Shown: positions 1 through 8,228, counted from the stretch's first letter. The stretch is 33,425 nt of DNA from JAAYHV01 sp035268985 (GCA_035268985.1 DATFJV010000082.1:1-33425); one strand, 5' to 3'. Made by a program: numbers and translations. The notes: a model not told the origin generated them from the sequence alone.

Positions 1-2
1 TA

Positions 3-1037
3 AAAGGTACAGATGGAGAAATGTATAAAAAAGCGCTTGAGCTTGGTGCTGAACCGGTGACTGGTCCTAGACTAGAAAGTGTATTAAAACTCATAACAAG
101 AAAGGATGTTTACTTTTATACTGCACCTAAAAATATGGGAGAAGATTACTTAAAGAATTATAGCCTTAAATATGAAGTAGTAGGAAACTTGGACGATGAA
201 ACAACAAGTTCTGATACCAAAAGATTAGCAGTGGAAATTAAGAAAATTGGTGTAGATGTAATAGTCTTTGTGGGTGGAGACGGCACAGCTCGGGATATAC
301 TAGATGCAGTAAAGATGGATGTTCCGGTTATTGCTATTCCATCAGGTGTTAAGATGTTTAGCTCGGCGTTTGTGCTATCAGCGAATGCCGCAGCTGAGAT
401 GATCAATACTTTTAGTGATGATTTTATTGAAAAGGAAGTACTAGATATTGATGAAGACGCTTTTAGAAACAATATACTAGATGCCAAATACTATGGGACT
501 GTATTAGTTCCTAACATAGAAAATCTCTTGCAAGGTAAAAAGGCAGCATCAAATATTAAAGGTCCTGCAATTGATAGAAAAAAGGAAGTTGCAAAATATG
601 TAATTGAAAATTTAGAAAAAGACTGTCTATATATTCTAGGACCCGGAACAACTGTTAAAGAGATTACAGAGGCTCTAGGAGTAGAAAAAACTTTGCTAGG
701 TATTGATGTGTTATTAAATGGTAAAATCGTAGCTTTAGATGCAAAGGAAAATGATATATTAAATTTAATTAAAAAATATGGAAAAGCGAGGATAATTATA
801 ACTCCTATAGGAGGAAGTGGATTTATATTTGGAAGAGGAAGTAGGCAAATATCATCTGAAGTATTAAAGAAAATTGATAAAGAAGATTTAATCATTGTTA
901 GTACCATAGATAAAGTGGGAGGATTACCGTGTCTTAGAATAGATTCAGGAGATAGAGCAGTGGACGAAAAATTAAGTGGAAATCTTGAAGTGATTGTTGA
1001 TTATAACGAAGAGATAATTATGGAGGTAAAGTGTTGA
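3..1037 (+). CDS. ATP-NAD kinase family protein (AcoX/COG3199-like), 5'-truncated by the window edge
   Basis: The reading frame is already open at the first bases: codons from position 3 read K-G-T-D-G-E before the first ATG at 21. KGTDG is the usual end of the N-terminal 'NPxAGxGG...LKGTDG' stretch of this family, so the true start lies upstream of the window and ATG 21 is internal. The NAD-kinase-type nucleotide motif GGDGTARD is present near residue 85 counted from ATG 21. A glycine-rich stretch (IGGSGFIFGRGSRQ) near the C-terminus is also family-like. Members resemble NAD kinases and AcoX, but the substrate of most is not established; phosphorylation of a dinucleotide or similar cofactor is inference. 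The stop codon overlaps the start of the downstream aminotransferase (TTGA), so the two are probably translationally coupled. Confident on family, not on substrate. Confidence 0.85.
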   Translation, partial: KGTDGEMYKKALELGAEPVTGPRLESVLKLITRKDVYFYTAPKNMGEDYLKNYSLKYEVVGNLDDETTSSDTKRLAVEIKKIGVDVIVFVGGDGTARDILDAVKMDVPVIAIPSGVKMFSSAFVLSANAAAEMINTFSDDFIEKEVLDIDEDAFRNNILDAKYYGTVLVPNIENLLQGKKAASNIKGPAIDRKKEVAKYVIENLEKDCLYILGPGTTVKEITEALGVEKTLLGIDVLLNGKIVALDAKENDILNLIKKYGKARIIITPIGGSGFIFGRGSRQISSEVLKKIDKEDLIIVSTIDKVGGLPCLRIDSGDRAVDEKLSGNLEVIVDYNEEIIMEVKC

Positions 1038-1966
1038 TTGATTTAACCAGTAATGAAAATCCATATAGCCGTGATATAGATATTAATATTAAAGAAATAA
1101 ATAGATATACATCGAGAAAAGAGATGGAGAATTTAATATCCAAGCTGGCTGATTACTCAGGATTTAATAAAGAAAGCATAATAATCGACTATGGGACAAA
1201 TCGTTTAATAGAAAGATTGATTTTAAAGTATCATAAAAATAGGGATTTATATATTTTAAATCCCAATTCATATGGATTTATAGGATTAGCAAAAGATGTT
1301 GGAATGAAGGTAAAAAGACTACAATTAGTACCTCCTGATTTTACAATCGATTGGGAAAAGCAAGATATAAATAATTCTATCATCGTAATAGATTCTCCAA
1401 ATAATCCTACAGGTCAGTTTATGATAAATGAAGATCAATTAAAAAAATTATTAAAAAATAATATAGTTATAATTGATGAAGCTGGATATGAATATTCAAG
1501 CTTTACCTTTGGTAGTCTAATAGAGGATAATGATAATTTATGCATAATCAGGACCTTAGATAAAGCATTTGGTTTAGCTGGACTAAAAATTGGTTATATG
1601 ACTTTTGGAAATGGTCTAAGTAAGTGTTTTAACAATAATATTGAATTAAACAAACCGACTTTAAAGGCTTTAGAGATTGCTTTAAGTGATACGGAGTATC
1701 TTAAGAAAACCACTGATAAAACAATAAATATAAAAAATCAGCTGATAAATAACTTAAGAGATTTAGAAATAATAGTTTATGATAGTTATGCAAATTATCT
1801 ACTTATAAATACGGAGATAGCAGATTTTTCTTTAAAGCTTAGGAAAAGAGGTATTATGATTGAAGACTTATCGGTAAGCTGGATTAAGGGATATTATAGA
1901 ATTACAATAGGCACCAAAAATGAAATAGATTCACTTATAGCTGCGATTAAAGAAATAAAGAAATAG
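1034..1966 (+). CDS. PLP-dependent class I/II aminotransferase, HisC/CobD-like
   Basis: A fold-type I PLP enzyme of about 310 residues, shorter than a typical histidinol-phosphate aminotransferase (about 350). Visible landmarks are the NEN-P N-terminal motif, NNPTG near residue 123, DEAGYEY near 148, and RTLDKAFGLAGLKIGY with the presumed PLP lysine at 177; a C-terminal arginine in YYRITIG should bind the substrate carboxylate. Two motifs are off-consensus: the usual S/T before the Schiff-base lysine is D, and the phosphate-binding N-G-S-x-E-like stretch reads GTNRLIE. I chose TTG at 1034 because GGAGG at 1022-1026 lies 7 bases upstream and the start overlaps the previous stop as TTGA; GTG at 1031 is the alternative. 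Its neighbour is an NAD-kinase-like gene and no his or cob gene is near, so the amino donor and acceptor are unknown. Confidence 0.8.
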   Translation: MIDLTSNENPYSRDIDINIKEINRYTSRKEMENLISKLADYSGFNKESIIIDYGTNRLIERLILKYHKNRDLYILNPNSYGFIGLAKDVGMKVKRLQLVPPDFTIDWEKQDINNSIIVIDSPNNPTGQFMINEDQLKKLLKNNIVIIDEAGYEYSSFTFGSLIEDNDNLCIIRTLDKAFGLAGLKIGYMTFGNGLSKCFNNNIELNKPTLKALEIALSDTEYLKKTTDKTINIKNQLINNLRDLEIIVYDSYANYLLINTEIADFSLKLRKRGIMIEDLSVSWIKGYYRITIGTKNEIDSLIAAIKEIKK

Positions 1967-1982
1967 CCGAGGCTATTTCTTT
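1957..1982. terminator. Bidirectional hairpin shared by convergent genes
   Basis: A perfect 12-bp inverted repeat (AAAGAAATAGCC / GGCTATTTCTTT) with a 2-base centre, flanked by A-rich sequence on the left and T-rich sequence on the right. It contains the stop codons of both convergent genes (TAG 1964-1966 on plus, TAG 1973-1975 on minus), so it can end transcription from either side. Confidence 0.7.
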
Positions 1983-2941
1983 ATTAACTCTTCCCGTTTC
2001 TTTCTAAATTCAATTATTGGAAGATCTCCAGGAATTAGTTTTTCATCCATGATTAAAGACGAAGCCTTTGGAATTTGAGTTATTACAACTCTTTTATCCT
2101 GTCTTAAAATAATTCTACTATATATTTTACCAAAGAATCCTATGATATGTTTAAGACCCCATATAGGCATAAAAGCTTGGTAAAACCTTAAATATATCAT
2201 TGTGTTTTCTTCATCAATGGGCGAAAAAGCAGCAAAAACCCTTATTTTATCGCCGATGATGTTTTGCCAAATATTAGGCATCATGAGCTGAAGAGAAAAT
2301 AGATTGTCAATATCACTCATTTCATCTGCGCTGATAGCTTTTGTGTTGCCATCATCCTTTACGTTTTTTACATACCAAGTTAAAGTGTTATCTTCCCACA
2401 CTGCCTTTGGACCGTATACTACGGTCTTACCACCTTTTCCAATAGTTGTGGCATGAACGAAGGGTACATGAACGACATCCATTTGATTCTCTATACATCT
2501 AGTATAATGCATAGGCCAATGGTCCTTAATTTCCGAGTAATTAAATCCTTCTTTTAGTTCTTCAAAAAAAGGAATTTCAGGTAAATCTTCTAAATAATCA
2601 CCATAATATACCCATATTAATCCGTACTTTTCAGAAGTTCTGTAGGCGTTTACATTGTAGTGCTCAGATACCTTATGCGATTTTCCGTTGGCAGGTATGA
2701 CTTTTACTTTACCTTTAGCATCATATTCAAATCCGTGAAATGGGCATTGAGCATGTCCATCTACTATCTTTCCCTTGCTAATTGAAGCGCCTCTATGGCA
2801 GCATTTATCAACTATACAAGCTATTTCATTATTATCTTTTCTCCAAAATGCAAGTTCTTCGCCAAAACGTTTTACCCCTACAAGTTTGCCTTTGGGTAAA
2901 TCCTTTGAACTTAAAGCAGCATACCACATGTTATTTATCAT
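1973..2941 (-). CDS. Rieske [2Fe-2S] aromatic-ring-hydroxylating oxygenase, alpha-subunit type
   Basis: A 322-residue protein. The N-terminal Rieske domain has C47-C48-H49 and C66-P-F-H69, which gives the two Cys and two His cluster ligands (C47, H49, C66, H69). The catalytic domain has N152-x-x-D155-x-x-H158-x4-H163, the mononuclear non-heme iron site with its bridging aspartate. The overall plan fits the single-chain oxygenases of the pheophorbide a/vanillate demethylase type, which hydroxylate or demethylate using O2 and electrons from a separate reductase. No reductase or ferredoxin gene is adjacent, so electrons must come from elsewhere. It is preceded by AAGGAGAG and an extended -10 box and appears monocistronic. 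It is unusual in a genome that otherwise looks like an anaerobic Firmicute; the substrate is unknown. Confidence 0.88.
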   Translation of the reverse strand: MINNMWYAALSSKDLPKGKLVGVKRFGEELAFWRKDNNEIACIVDKCCHRGASISKGKIVDGHAQCPFHGFEYDAKGKVKVIPANGKSHKVSEHYNVNAYRTSEKYGLIWVYYGDYLEDLPEIPFFEELKEGFNYSEIKDHWPMHYTRCIENQMDVVHVPFVHATTIGKGGKTVVYGPKAVWEDNTLTWYVKNVKDDGNTKAISADEMSDIDNLFSLQLMMPNIWQNIIGDKIRVFAAFSPIDEENTMIYLRFYQAFMPIWGLKHIIGFFGKIYSRIILRQDKRVVITQIPKASSLIMDEKLIPGDLPIIEFRKKREELIKK

Positions 2942-2969
2942 AATATCTCTCCTTTATAAATACACACTT

Positions 2970-2978
2970 ATTATATCA
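2970..2978 (-). promoter_or_regulatory. Extended -10 promoter for the Rieske oxygenase
   Basis: Read on the minus strand, the sequence is TG-A-TATAAT, a complete extended -10 element, about 30 bases upstream of the start codon. No convincing -35 box is visible at 17 bases, which is usual for TGn-TATAAT promoters. Confidence 0.5.
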
Positions 2979-3014
2979 TAATTAATATATAATAAATGGG
3001 ATAAGAGGTGTTTA

Positions 3015-3043
3015 TTGACAATTATTCAAAATTAATATATCCT
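3015..3043 (+). promoter_or_regulatory. SigA-type promoter candidate for sigI
   Basis: TTGACA at 3015-3020 is a perfect -35 box, followed after 17 bases by TATCCT (3038-3043). It lies 26 bases upstream of the sigI start. I see no CCC-rich SigI-type promoter here, so autoregulation by SigI is not evident from this stretch. Confidence 0.45.
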
Positions 3044-3068
3044 ATAAAAAATACACAAGGGTGAATTA

Positions 3069-3725
3069 ATGATTAGAAGTGAAATAGATTATAGGGTGAA
3101 AAAACTAAATAAAAAAACTGATAGTAGGGAGCTTAATGAATTTATAAATGAATTTAAACCATTCATAGTATCACAAGCTTCTAACGTGCTTAAGAGGTAT
3201 GTATATATTGAAAATGATGAAGGCTATGAAAATGCTCTCATAGCTTTTTACGATGCAATAGTAAGTTATGACTTTGATAAAGGGAGTTTCATCGCTTATT
3301 CCAAAAAAATTATTCATAATAGATTAATTAATTATTTAAAGAAAGAAAATAATAATATGGTAGTATCTCTTGAAAACGAAGATTTGGAAGGTATTAGTGA
3401 TAAGAGTCAAGAACAAAAAGAACTTAAAACTGAAATTGAGGAGTTTGAAACAGAATTATGCAAATATGGCTTAACTGTTGAAATATTAGAAGAAAAAAGC
3501 CCTAAACATAAAGATACAAGGGATTTTGCGAAAGAATTAGCTATAAAAATAAAAGATGATCAAGAAATCATTCCTTTGTTTAACGAGAAGAGGAAATTGC
3601 CTATAACAAAGATATCTAGAAAATATGGCATATCAAGAAAGGTTTTATACAAAAGCAAAGAGTATATAACCTCGATAGTTATAATATTGAATAAAAATTT
3701 TATTTGTTTAAAAAATTGGATTTAA
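3069..3725 (+). CDS. sigI: RNA polymerase sigma factor SigI
   Basis: A 218-residue sigma-70-family protein of the SigI type, slightly shorter than the 240-250 residues common in bacilli. The conserved N-terminal part (residues about 28-97) includes ENALIAFYDAIVSYDFDKGS and a run ending RLINYLKKE, which is region 2. The C-terminal part has LPITKISRKYGISRKVLYKSKEYI-like helix-turn-helix residues that form the SigI-specific DNA-binding region. The start has AAGGGTGA 5-8 bases upstream. The gene for the cognate anti-sigma factor follows 62 bases downstream. In related bacteria SigI drives heat, cell-wall or polysaccharide-responsive genes; which regulon it serves here cannot be read from this window. 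Confidence 0.9.
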   Translation: MIRSEIDYRVKKLNKKTDSRELNEFINEFKPFIVSQASNVLKRYVYIENDEGYENALIAFYDAIVSYDFDKGSFIAYSKKIIHNRLINYLKKENNNMVVSLENEDLEGISDKSQEQKELKTEIEEFETELCKYGLTVEILEEKSPKHKDTRDFAKELAIKIKDDQEIIPLFNEKRKLPITKISRKYGISRKVLYKSKEYITSIVIILNKNFICLKNWI

Positions 3726-3787
3726 ATGTACCCTAAAAAGGATCCCTTGATTGTAATATATAATATAAAGAAAAAGAGGTGAGTTTT

Positions 3788-5038
3788 ATGAAACAAGGCA
3801 TAGTTATAAAAATCAATAATAATCATGCGATTGTTTTATCACAAGGTGAATATCTTAAAGTGAATTTAAAAGAGCAAATGTTATTAGGACAACGAATCTC
3901 ATTTACCGATGAAGATATTTATAAAGAAAAACAAATCAGGAGGGGTACTATGAATTTAAGAAGAGCGATATCTGTTGCGGCAGTATTTGTACTAGTTTTT
4001 GTGGGTAGTCTTTTTGTAGCTCAAGAAGATTATGCATCATTAGTGGTAATAGATATTAATCCTAGCGTGCAGTTAGAATTGGATGAGGATGAATTTGTCA
4101 CAGGTTATGAAGCACTAAATGAAGATGCAGAAACACTGGAATTAGATTATGTAATGGGAATGACAGTGGAAGATGCAGTGTCATATATAACGCAGAAGGC
4201 AGAAGAATTAGGGTTTATTGATTTAAATGATTTGGATGATGACTATGTATTAGTTGCTACTATTTCAGATGATGAAGATGTTGAAGAAAGATTACAAGAT
4301 GCGGCAATTGGTGATGAAAATTTGGAAGCTGTAAATGTTGCCATGATTAAAGCTACAAAAGAACAACTTGAAGAAGCGTTGCAATTGAGAATTCCTTTAG
4401 GACTATTGGTCTCAGGGAAGATAGATAATTTAGAAGAGGGAGTGTCAGTACAGGATTTCTTTGATAACGAAGAACTAATGGAAAAATTTATGGAAGCAGG
4501 TTACATTATTAAAGAAGACTACGGTCACAAATTGGATAGAGTCAATGCCCATCTTATAGGCGCTAATATAGATGATACTTTAAAAGATGAATTAATGATA
4601 GAATTTTTGGATGCTAAAGATGCTTTCTTTGATGCTAAAGAATCATTCACACATGCAAGAGAGGCTTACAAAGAAACTCTGAAAAATGGTGATGAGAATG
4701 AAATCGCTTTAGCTAAAGCTAAGCTGGAAGAAGCTGAGCTTTATAAAGATCTCATGGAGCAAAATAAAGATAACGTAGAAGCCACTAAAGAAGCTTTGAT
4801 GAAGAACTTAGAAGGCGAATTTGATAAAGATGATATGGAAAGAGAACTTGAAAAAGTTCAAAAAAAAGTAAAAGAAAAGAACGAAAAGGCTCAACAAAAC
4901 ATGGAAAAGGCTCAAGAAAATAAAGAAAATGCTTTGCAAAACAGAGATAGTCGAGGCGAAGACGAACAAGGCAAAATGATAAAAAACCAAGAGGAAAAAG
5001 GTTTTGAAAATCAAGAAGGGCAAGATGATGACGAATAA
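3788..5038 (+). CDS. rsgI: Anti-sigma-I factor RsgI
   Basis: A 416-residue single-pass membrane protein. Residues 1-50 form the cytoplasmic RsgI N-terminal domain (MKQGIVIKINNNHAIVLSQG...) that binds SigI. One transmembrane helix lies at about 60-80. The juxtamembrane outside domain contains D-I-N91-P92-S; in characterised RsgI proteins this Asn-Pro bond is self-cleaved, priming the protein for regulated intramembrane proteolysis. The C-terminal 150 residues are a highly charged K/E/Q-rich coiled coil with no recognisable carbohydrate-binding module, unlike the clostridial cellulosome RsgIs. I take ATG 3788, since GAGGTGAG is 4-5 bases upstream; GTG at 3779 would lie inside that ribosome site. 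A hairpin terminator follows at 5073. Confidence 0.88.
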   Translation: MKQGIVIKINNNHAIVLSQGEYLKVNLKEQMLLGQRISFTDEDIYKEKQIRRGTMNLRRAISVAAVFVLVFVGSLFVAQEDYASLVVIDINPSVQLELDEDEFVTGYEALNEDAETLELDYVMGMTVEDAVSYITQKAEELGFIDLNDLDDDYVLVATISDDEDVEERLQDAAIGDENLEAVNVAMIKATKEQLEEALQLRIPLGLLVSGKIDNLEEGVSVQDFFDNEELMEKFMEAGYIIKEDYGHKLDRVNAHLIGANIDDTLKDELMIEFLDAKDAFFDAKESFTHAREAYKETLKNGDENEIALAKAKLEEAELYKDLMEQNKDNVEATKEALMKNLEGEFDKDDMERELEKVQKKVKEKNEKAQQNMEKAQENKENALQNRDSRGEDEQGKMIKNQEEKGFENQEGQDDDE

Positions 5039-5072
5039 TTATCTTTAACAAATTAATATAACTTTTAAAATT

Positions 5073-5110
5073 AGGTTTCCTATGATAATATAATTATAGG
5101 AAGCCTTTTT
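5073..5110 (+). terminator. Intrinsic terminator after rsgI
   Basis: Stem AGGTTTCCTAT (5073-5083) pairs with ATAGGAAGCCT (5096-5106) with a single G-U wobble, and a five-T run ends at 5110. It closes the sigI-rsgI unit. Confidence 0.8.
5089..5094 (+). promoter_or_regulatory. Candidate -10 box inside the terminator loop
   Basis: A perfect TATAAT lies in the loop of the rsgI terminator, 35 bases upstream of the first diguanylate cyclase start. There is no good -35 box at 17 bases (TAAAAT), so this is only a candidate. Without it, transcription of the cyclases would rely on read-through. Confidence 0.3.
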
Positions 5111-5128
5111 AATTATAAGGAGAATATT

Positions 5129-6088
5129 ATGGTAGATAATGAAAATAGAATAAAGGAATTAGAAGCTTTAGTCGAAGAGTTCAAAAAAGAAAAAGATGAA
5201 AGTGAACTGCTTGAATTCCCTTGGGTAGGTAATTTAGGACAGTGGTATTGGTCTGTTCAAACTAATAAAGTTATATTTAATAATAATAAAATTACTAATA
5301 TGGGCTTTGATAGAAAGGAACTACCTAAAGAAATAGGTTTTGAGTTTTTTACCAACAGACTTCATCCAAATGACTATGAAAGGGTAATGGCAAATATGAG
5401 AAGCCACTTGTATAAACAATCTGATATATATGAGGTTGAATATAGGATTAAAAATAAAGAGGGTAAATATATTTGGTACTATGATAGAGGTAAAGTAACA
5501 AAAAGAGACGAGGAAGGCAGACCGATTCTGGTATCAGGTATAGTATTTGATATTAGCAAGAATAAGGAACTGGAGCAAGAACTATTAGATGCTAATCATA
5601 AGTTAAATGAAATGGTTATAACTGATGAGTTGACAGGTGCTTTTAACAGGAGATATTTAACGAATAAATTGAGTGAAGAAATCGAAAGATCGGAAAGAAC
5701 CAATGAACTTTTTTCTTTAATTATGTTTGATATAGACCATTTTAAAAGAGTAAATGATGTTTTTGGACATGACTGTGGAGATGTTGTTTTAAAGACAATA
5801 TCAAACTTAGTAAAAGATAGAATAAGGAAAATTGACAGTTTTTGTAGATGGGGTGGAGAAGAATTTATAATCTTAATCCCCAATACTGATAAGAACAGTG
5901 CATACCTATTAGCAGAGGAAATAAGGAAAATTATTGCTAATAGTAAGATGGAAGGTATTGATAGTGTTACTGCCAGCTTTGGTGTTACAAACTTTTTGAA
6001 AAGTGATAACCCAGATACCATAGTTAAACGAGCCGATGATTTAATGTACTTGGCTAAAATACAAGGAAGAAACTGTGTGAAAATGTGA
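5129..6088 (+). CDS. PAS-GGDEF diguanylate cyclase
   Basis: A soluble 319-residue protein. A short N-terminal coiled coil (about 1-25) precedes a PAS_3-type domain (about 35-145; HPNDYERV and YRIKNKEGKYIWYYDRG are typical), then a GGDEF domain (about 160-319). The active site is intact as G242-G-E-E-F246. An RxxD inhibitory c-di-GMP-binding site (R233-K-I-D236) sits five residues before it. It should make c-di-GMP from two GTP, under control of a signal or partner sensed by PAS, with product feedback. AAGGAG lies 6 bases before the start. A second GGDEF gene follows after 9 bases, so the two form an operon. Confidence 0.9.
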   Translation: MVDNENRIKELEALVEEFKKEKDESELLEFPWVGNLGQWYWSVQTNKVIFNNNKITNMGFDRKELPKEIGFEFFTNRLHPNDYERVMANMRSHLYKQSDIYEVEYRIKNKEGKYIWYYDRGKVTKRDEEGRPILVSGIVFDISKNKELEQELLDANHKLNEMVITDELTGAFNRRYLTNKLSEEIERSERTNELFSLIMFDIDHFKRVNDVFGHDCGDVVLKTISNLVKDRIRKIDSFCRWGGEEFIILIPNTDKNSAYLLAEEIRKIIANSKMEGIDSVTASFGVTNFLKSDNPDTIVKRADDLMYLAKIQGRNCVKM

Positions 6089-6097
6089 GGGCTATTA

Positions 6098-7657
6098 ATG
6101 GTAAATAAATCAGCAAGGAACAGAAGCATTATTTTGGCAATTCTAATAACAATAGTGCTAAGTCTTTTTGCTTACTATTTGTATAAAGATTATAAAGGTA
6201 ATTTGGCAGAAAATAATAAAGCATTACTGGAAAAATACAATGAAGAGTATAGTACAATAATTTCAGGATATAGAAAGCTTTCAGCTTTATATTTCGATGA
6301 AATCATCAATGATGAGCAAATACTTAAGATTATATATGAAGCTGACAAATCGGATGAAGCTAGTAAAGATGAATTAAGAAATGAGTTAATATCTTTGATG
6401 GATAATAGTTACTCTAAGATGAAAGATAATAATTTCAGGCAACTTCATTTTGCTCTTTCGGATTCCACGAGTTTTTTAAGAATGCATAAAAAGGATAGTT
6501 ATGGCGATTACTTGGCAGATGTAAGAGAAACTGTAGCAATATCCAATAATGAGCAACGCTATGTGGAAGGATTTGAAGAGGGTAGAGTGTTTAACGGCTA
6601 TAGATTTGAGTATCCTCTTTTTCATAACAATGAGCATATAGGTTGTGTTGATGTAAGCGTATCATTTTTGTCGGTAATTGAGTTAATGGATCAATCTTTC
6701 AATATCCCTACACAATTTATAATTAAAAAAACTGTAGTGGATAACAAAGTATGGGAAGAAATAATTGGTGACAATTATAAAATTAGTAGAATTTCTGATG
6801 ATTACTATTATGACAGTGCCTGCTCTGAATATATTAGTAGTACTGGTAAATATATCAATTTGTTTGAAGAAATTAATGATGATAAAGATTTAAGATATAG
6901 AATAGGCAATCTTTTAAAAGATGATAAAAGTTTTGTAATAAACTATGAAGCTAGAAATAATCGCTATGCAATAGTGTTCAAAAATATCAATAATGTTCAA
7001 GGGGAAAGTGTTGGTTATTTAGAATTCTATGATATTGATAATGAAGCAGAGAGACTATACAGTGGTATGATAACTGAATTAATGCTCGTTTTTTCACTTT
7101 GGTTACTAATACTTATGGCAATATTAGGGTTTTACTTATTAAATAAAGAAATACAAAACATGTCATACTATGATAAATTAACTGGTGTTTTAAACAGAAA
7201 CAAGTTATATGAATCAATTGAAAGAGACATTAAGCTAAATGAAAGATATAACCAAGAATTTTCACTGTTAATATTTGATATAGATAATTTTAAAAAGATT
7301 AATGATAAATATGGTCATTTAATGGGAGATAGAGTTATTAAGGAAATTGCTGATTTGGTTCAAAGCAATATTAGGTCCACAGATTTACTATTTAGATTTG
7401 GGGGAGATGAATTTGTAGTTCTTTTATCGAATACTGAAATAGCAGAAGGCAAAGTGGTGTCTGAAAAGATTAGACAAAGAATTTCAGATTATGAATATCC
7501 TGAAGAAGTTAAAGGTAAAACAACAATTAGTATTGGCTTAACTGAATATAATACGAATGAAAGTGTTAAAGAACTCTTGAATAGGGCAGATAAGCTTTTA
7601 TATAAAGCAAAGGAGCAAGGAAGAAATAGGACTATAGCTGAAAAAGCAAAGAGCTAA
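6098..7657 (+). CDS. Membrane dCache-GGDEF diguanylate cyclase
   Basis: A 519-residue protein with a transmembrane helix at about 9-28, an extracytoplasmic sensor at about 30-322, a second helix at about 326-347, and a GGDEF domain at about 355-519. The sensor carries the HFALSDSTSFLRMHKKDSYG and VEGFEEGRVFNGYRF pattern of the double-Cache (dCache_3-like) family, which usually binds small organic ligands. The active site is canonical (G435-G-D-E-F439) with an intact inhibitory RSTD site at 426-429. It should convert an external ligand signal into c-di-GMP. It is co-directional with, and 9 bases from, the PAS-GGDEF gene. No EAL or HD-GYP phosphodiesterase is in the window. Confidence 0.9.
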   Translation: MVNKSARNRSIILAILITIVLSLFAYYLYKDYKGNLAENNKALLEKYNEEYSTIISGYRKLSALYFDEIINDEQILKIIYEADKSDEASKDELRNELISLMDNSYSKMKDNNFRQLHFALSDSTSFLRMHKKDSYGDYLADVRETVAISNNEQRYVEGFEEGRVFNGYRFEYPLFHNNEHIGCVDVSVSFLSVIELMDQSFNIPTQFIIKKTVVDNKVWEEIIGDNYKISRISDDYYYDSACSEYISSTGKYINLFEEINDDKDLRYRIGNLLKDDKSFVINYEARNNRYAIVFKNINNVQGESVGYLEFYDIDNEAERLYSGMITELMLVFSLWLLILMAILGFYLLNKEIQNMSYYDKLTGVLNRNKLYESIERDIKLNERYNQEFSLLIFDIDNFKKINDKYGHLMGDRVIKEIADLVQSNIRSTDLLFRFGGDEFVVLLSNTEIAEGKVVSEKIRQRISDYEYPEEVKGKTTISIGLTEYNTNESVKELLNRADKLLYKAKEQGRNRTIAEKAKS

Positions 7658-7671
7658 AATCTTTATTTTAG
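7654..7671. terminator. Weak hairpin between convergent cyclase and TetR genes
   Basis: CTAAAAT (7654-7660) and ATTTTAG (7665-7671) form a 7-bp stem with a four-base loop; a T-rich stretch follows on plus. It is AT-rich and so of low stability, but it sits exactly between the two convergent stop codons. Confidence 0.4.
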
Positions 7672-8228
7672 TATTGTTTTAAGCCGTGACTAGCTAAATC
7701 TACGATTAGGGCACTTATTTCTTCGGGGGATTCTTTTAAGTCGTTTTTAAGCCAGTTTTGTATAATACCAATGGAACCAGAGATAACATAAGCGTATAGA
7801 TATTCTGTTTTGGATTTTCCTAATTTTTCTTCTAAACCTTTAAAAAAAGGTGGTTTCATTATATTTAGAATTTTTTTCTGGAAGATTAAATCACCATTTT
7901 CGCCAAACAACAAATAGCAAATTTTTTTATTTGCTTTTATATATTTCATTATATTTAAAGTTAGACCATAAAGATCCTCGTTTTTATCATAAAAGTCACG
8001 GTTAATTATATGGGCTCTTATATTATCATATAAATCGTTTTTTAAACTCTCCAACAAATCAAATTGATCATCATAATGAGTATAAAATGTCGAACGATTT
8101 ATATCGGCAAGTTCACAAATTTCTTTAACTGTAATTTTTGTAATAGGTTTATTGATAAGCAAATCTGTCAATGCATCTCTTAAAACCATTTTAGTATATT
8201 TAACTCTTCTATCTACAAATTTTTTCAT
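7668..8228 (-). CDS. TetR/AcrR-family transcriptional regulator
   Basis: A 186-residue protein. The N-terminal helix-turn-helix (about residues 10-60) shows the TetR pattern ITVKEICELADINRSTFYTHY. The C-terminal domain (about 70-186) fits the TetR_C_8 ligand-binding type, including SGSIGIIQNWLKNDLKESPEE. Such proteins repress neighbouring exporters until a ligand binds. It is divergent from the MMPL gene, and the 146-base gap contains a 13-base palindrome in the MMPL leader, which makes repression of MMPL and possibly of itself the likeliest role. AAAGGAT precedes its start. Confidence 0.87.
   Translation of the reverse strand: MKKFVDRRVKYTKMVLRDALTDLLINKPITKITVKEICELADINRSTFYTHYDDQFDLLESLKNDLYDNIRAHIINRDFYDKNEDLYGLTLNIMKYIKANKKICYLLFGENGDLIFQKKILNIMKPPFFKGLEEKLGKSKTEYLYAYVISGSIGIIQNWLKNDLKESPEEISALIVDLASHGLKQY

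Noticed and set aside
3726..3787. Separate promoter for rsgI between sigI and rsgI
   Set aside because: TATAAT-like sequence occurs at 3759-3764 but no -35 box stands at suitable spacing and such matches are frequent in AT-rich spacer.
5596..6129. 177-residue open frame on minus opposite the PAS-GGDEF gene
   Set aside because: Fully antisense to a gene with intact motifs, no ribosome site, and residue make-up rich in S, I and F as expected from reverse reading of AT-rich code.
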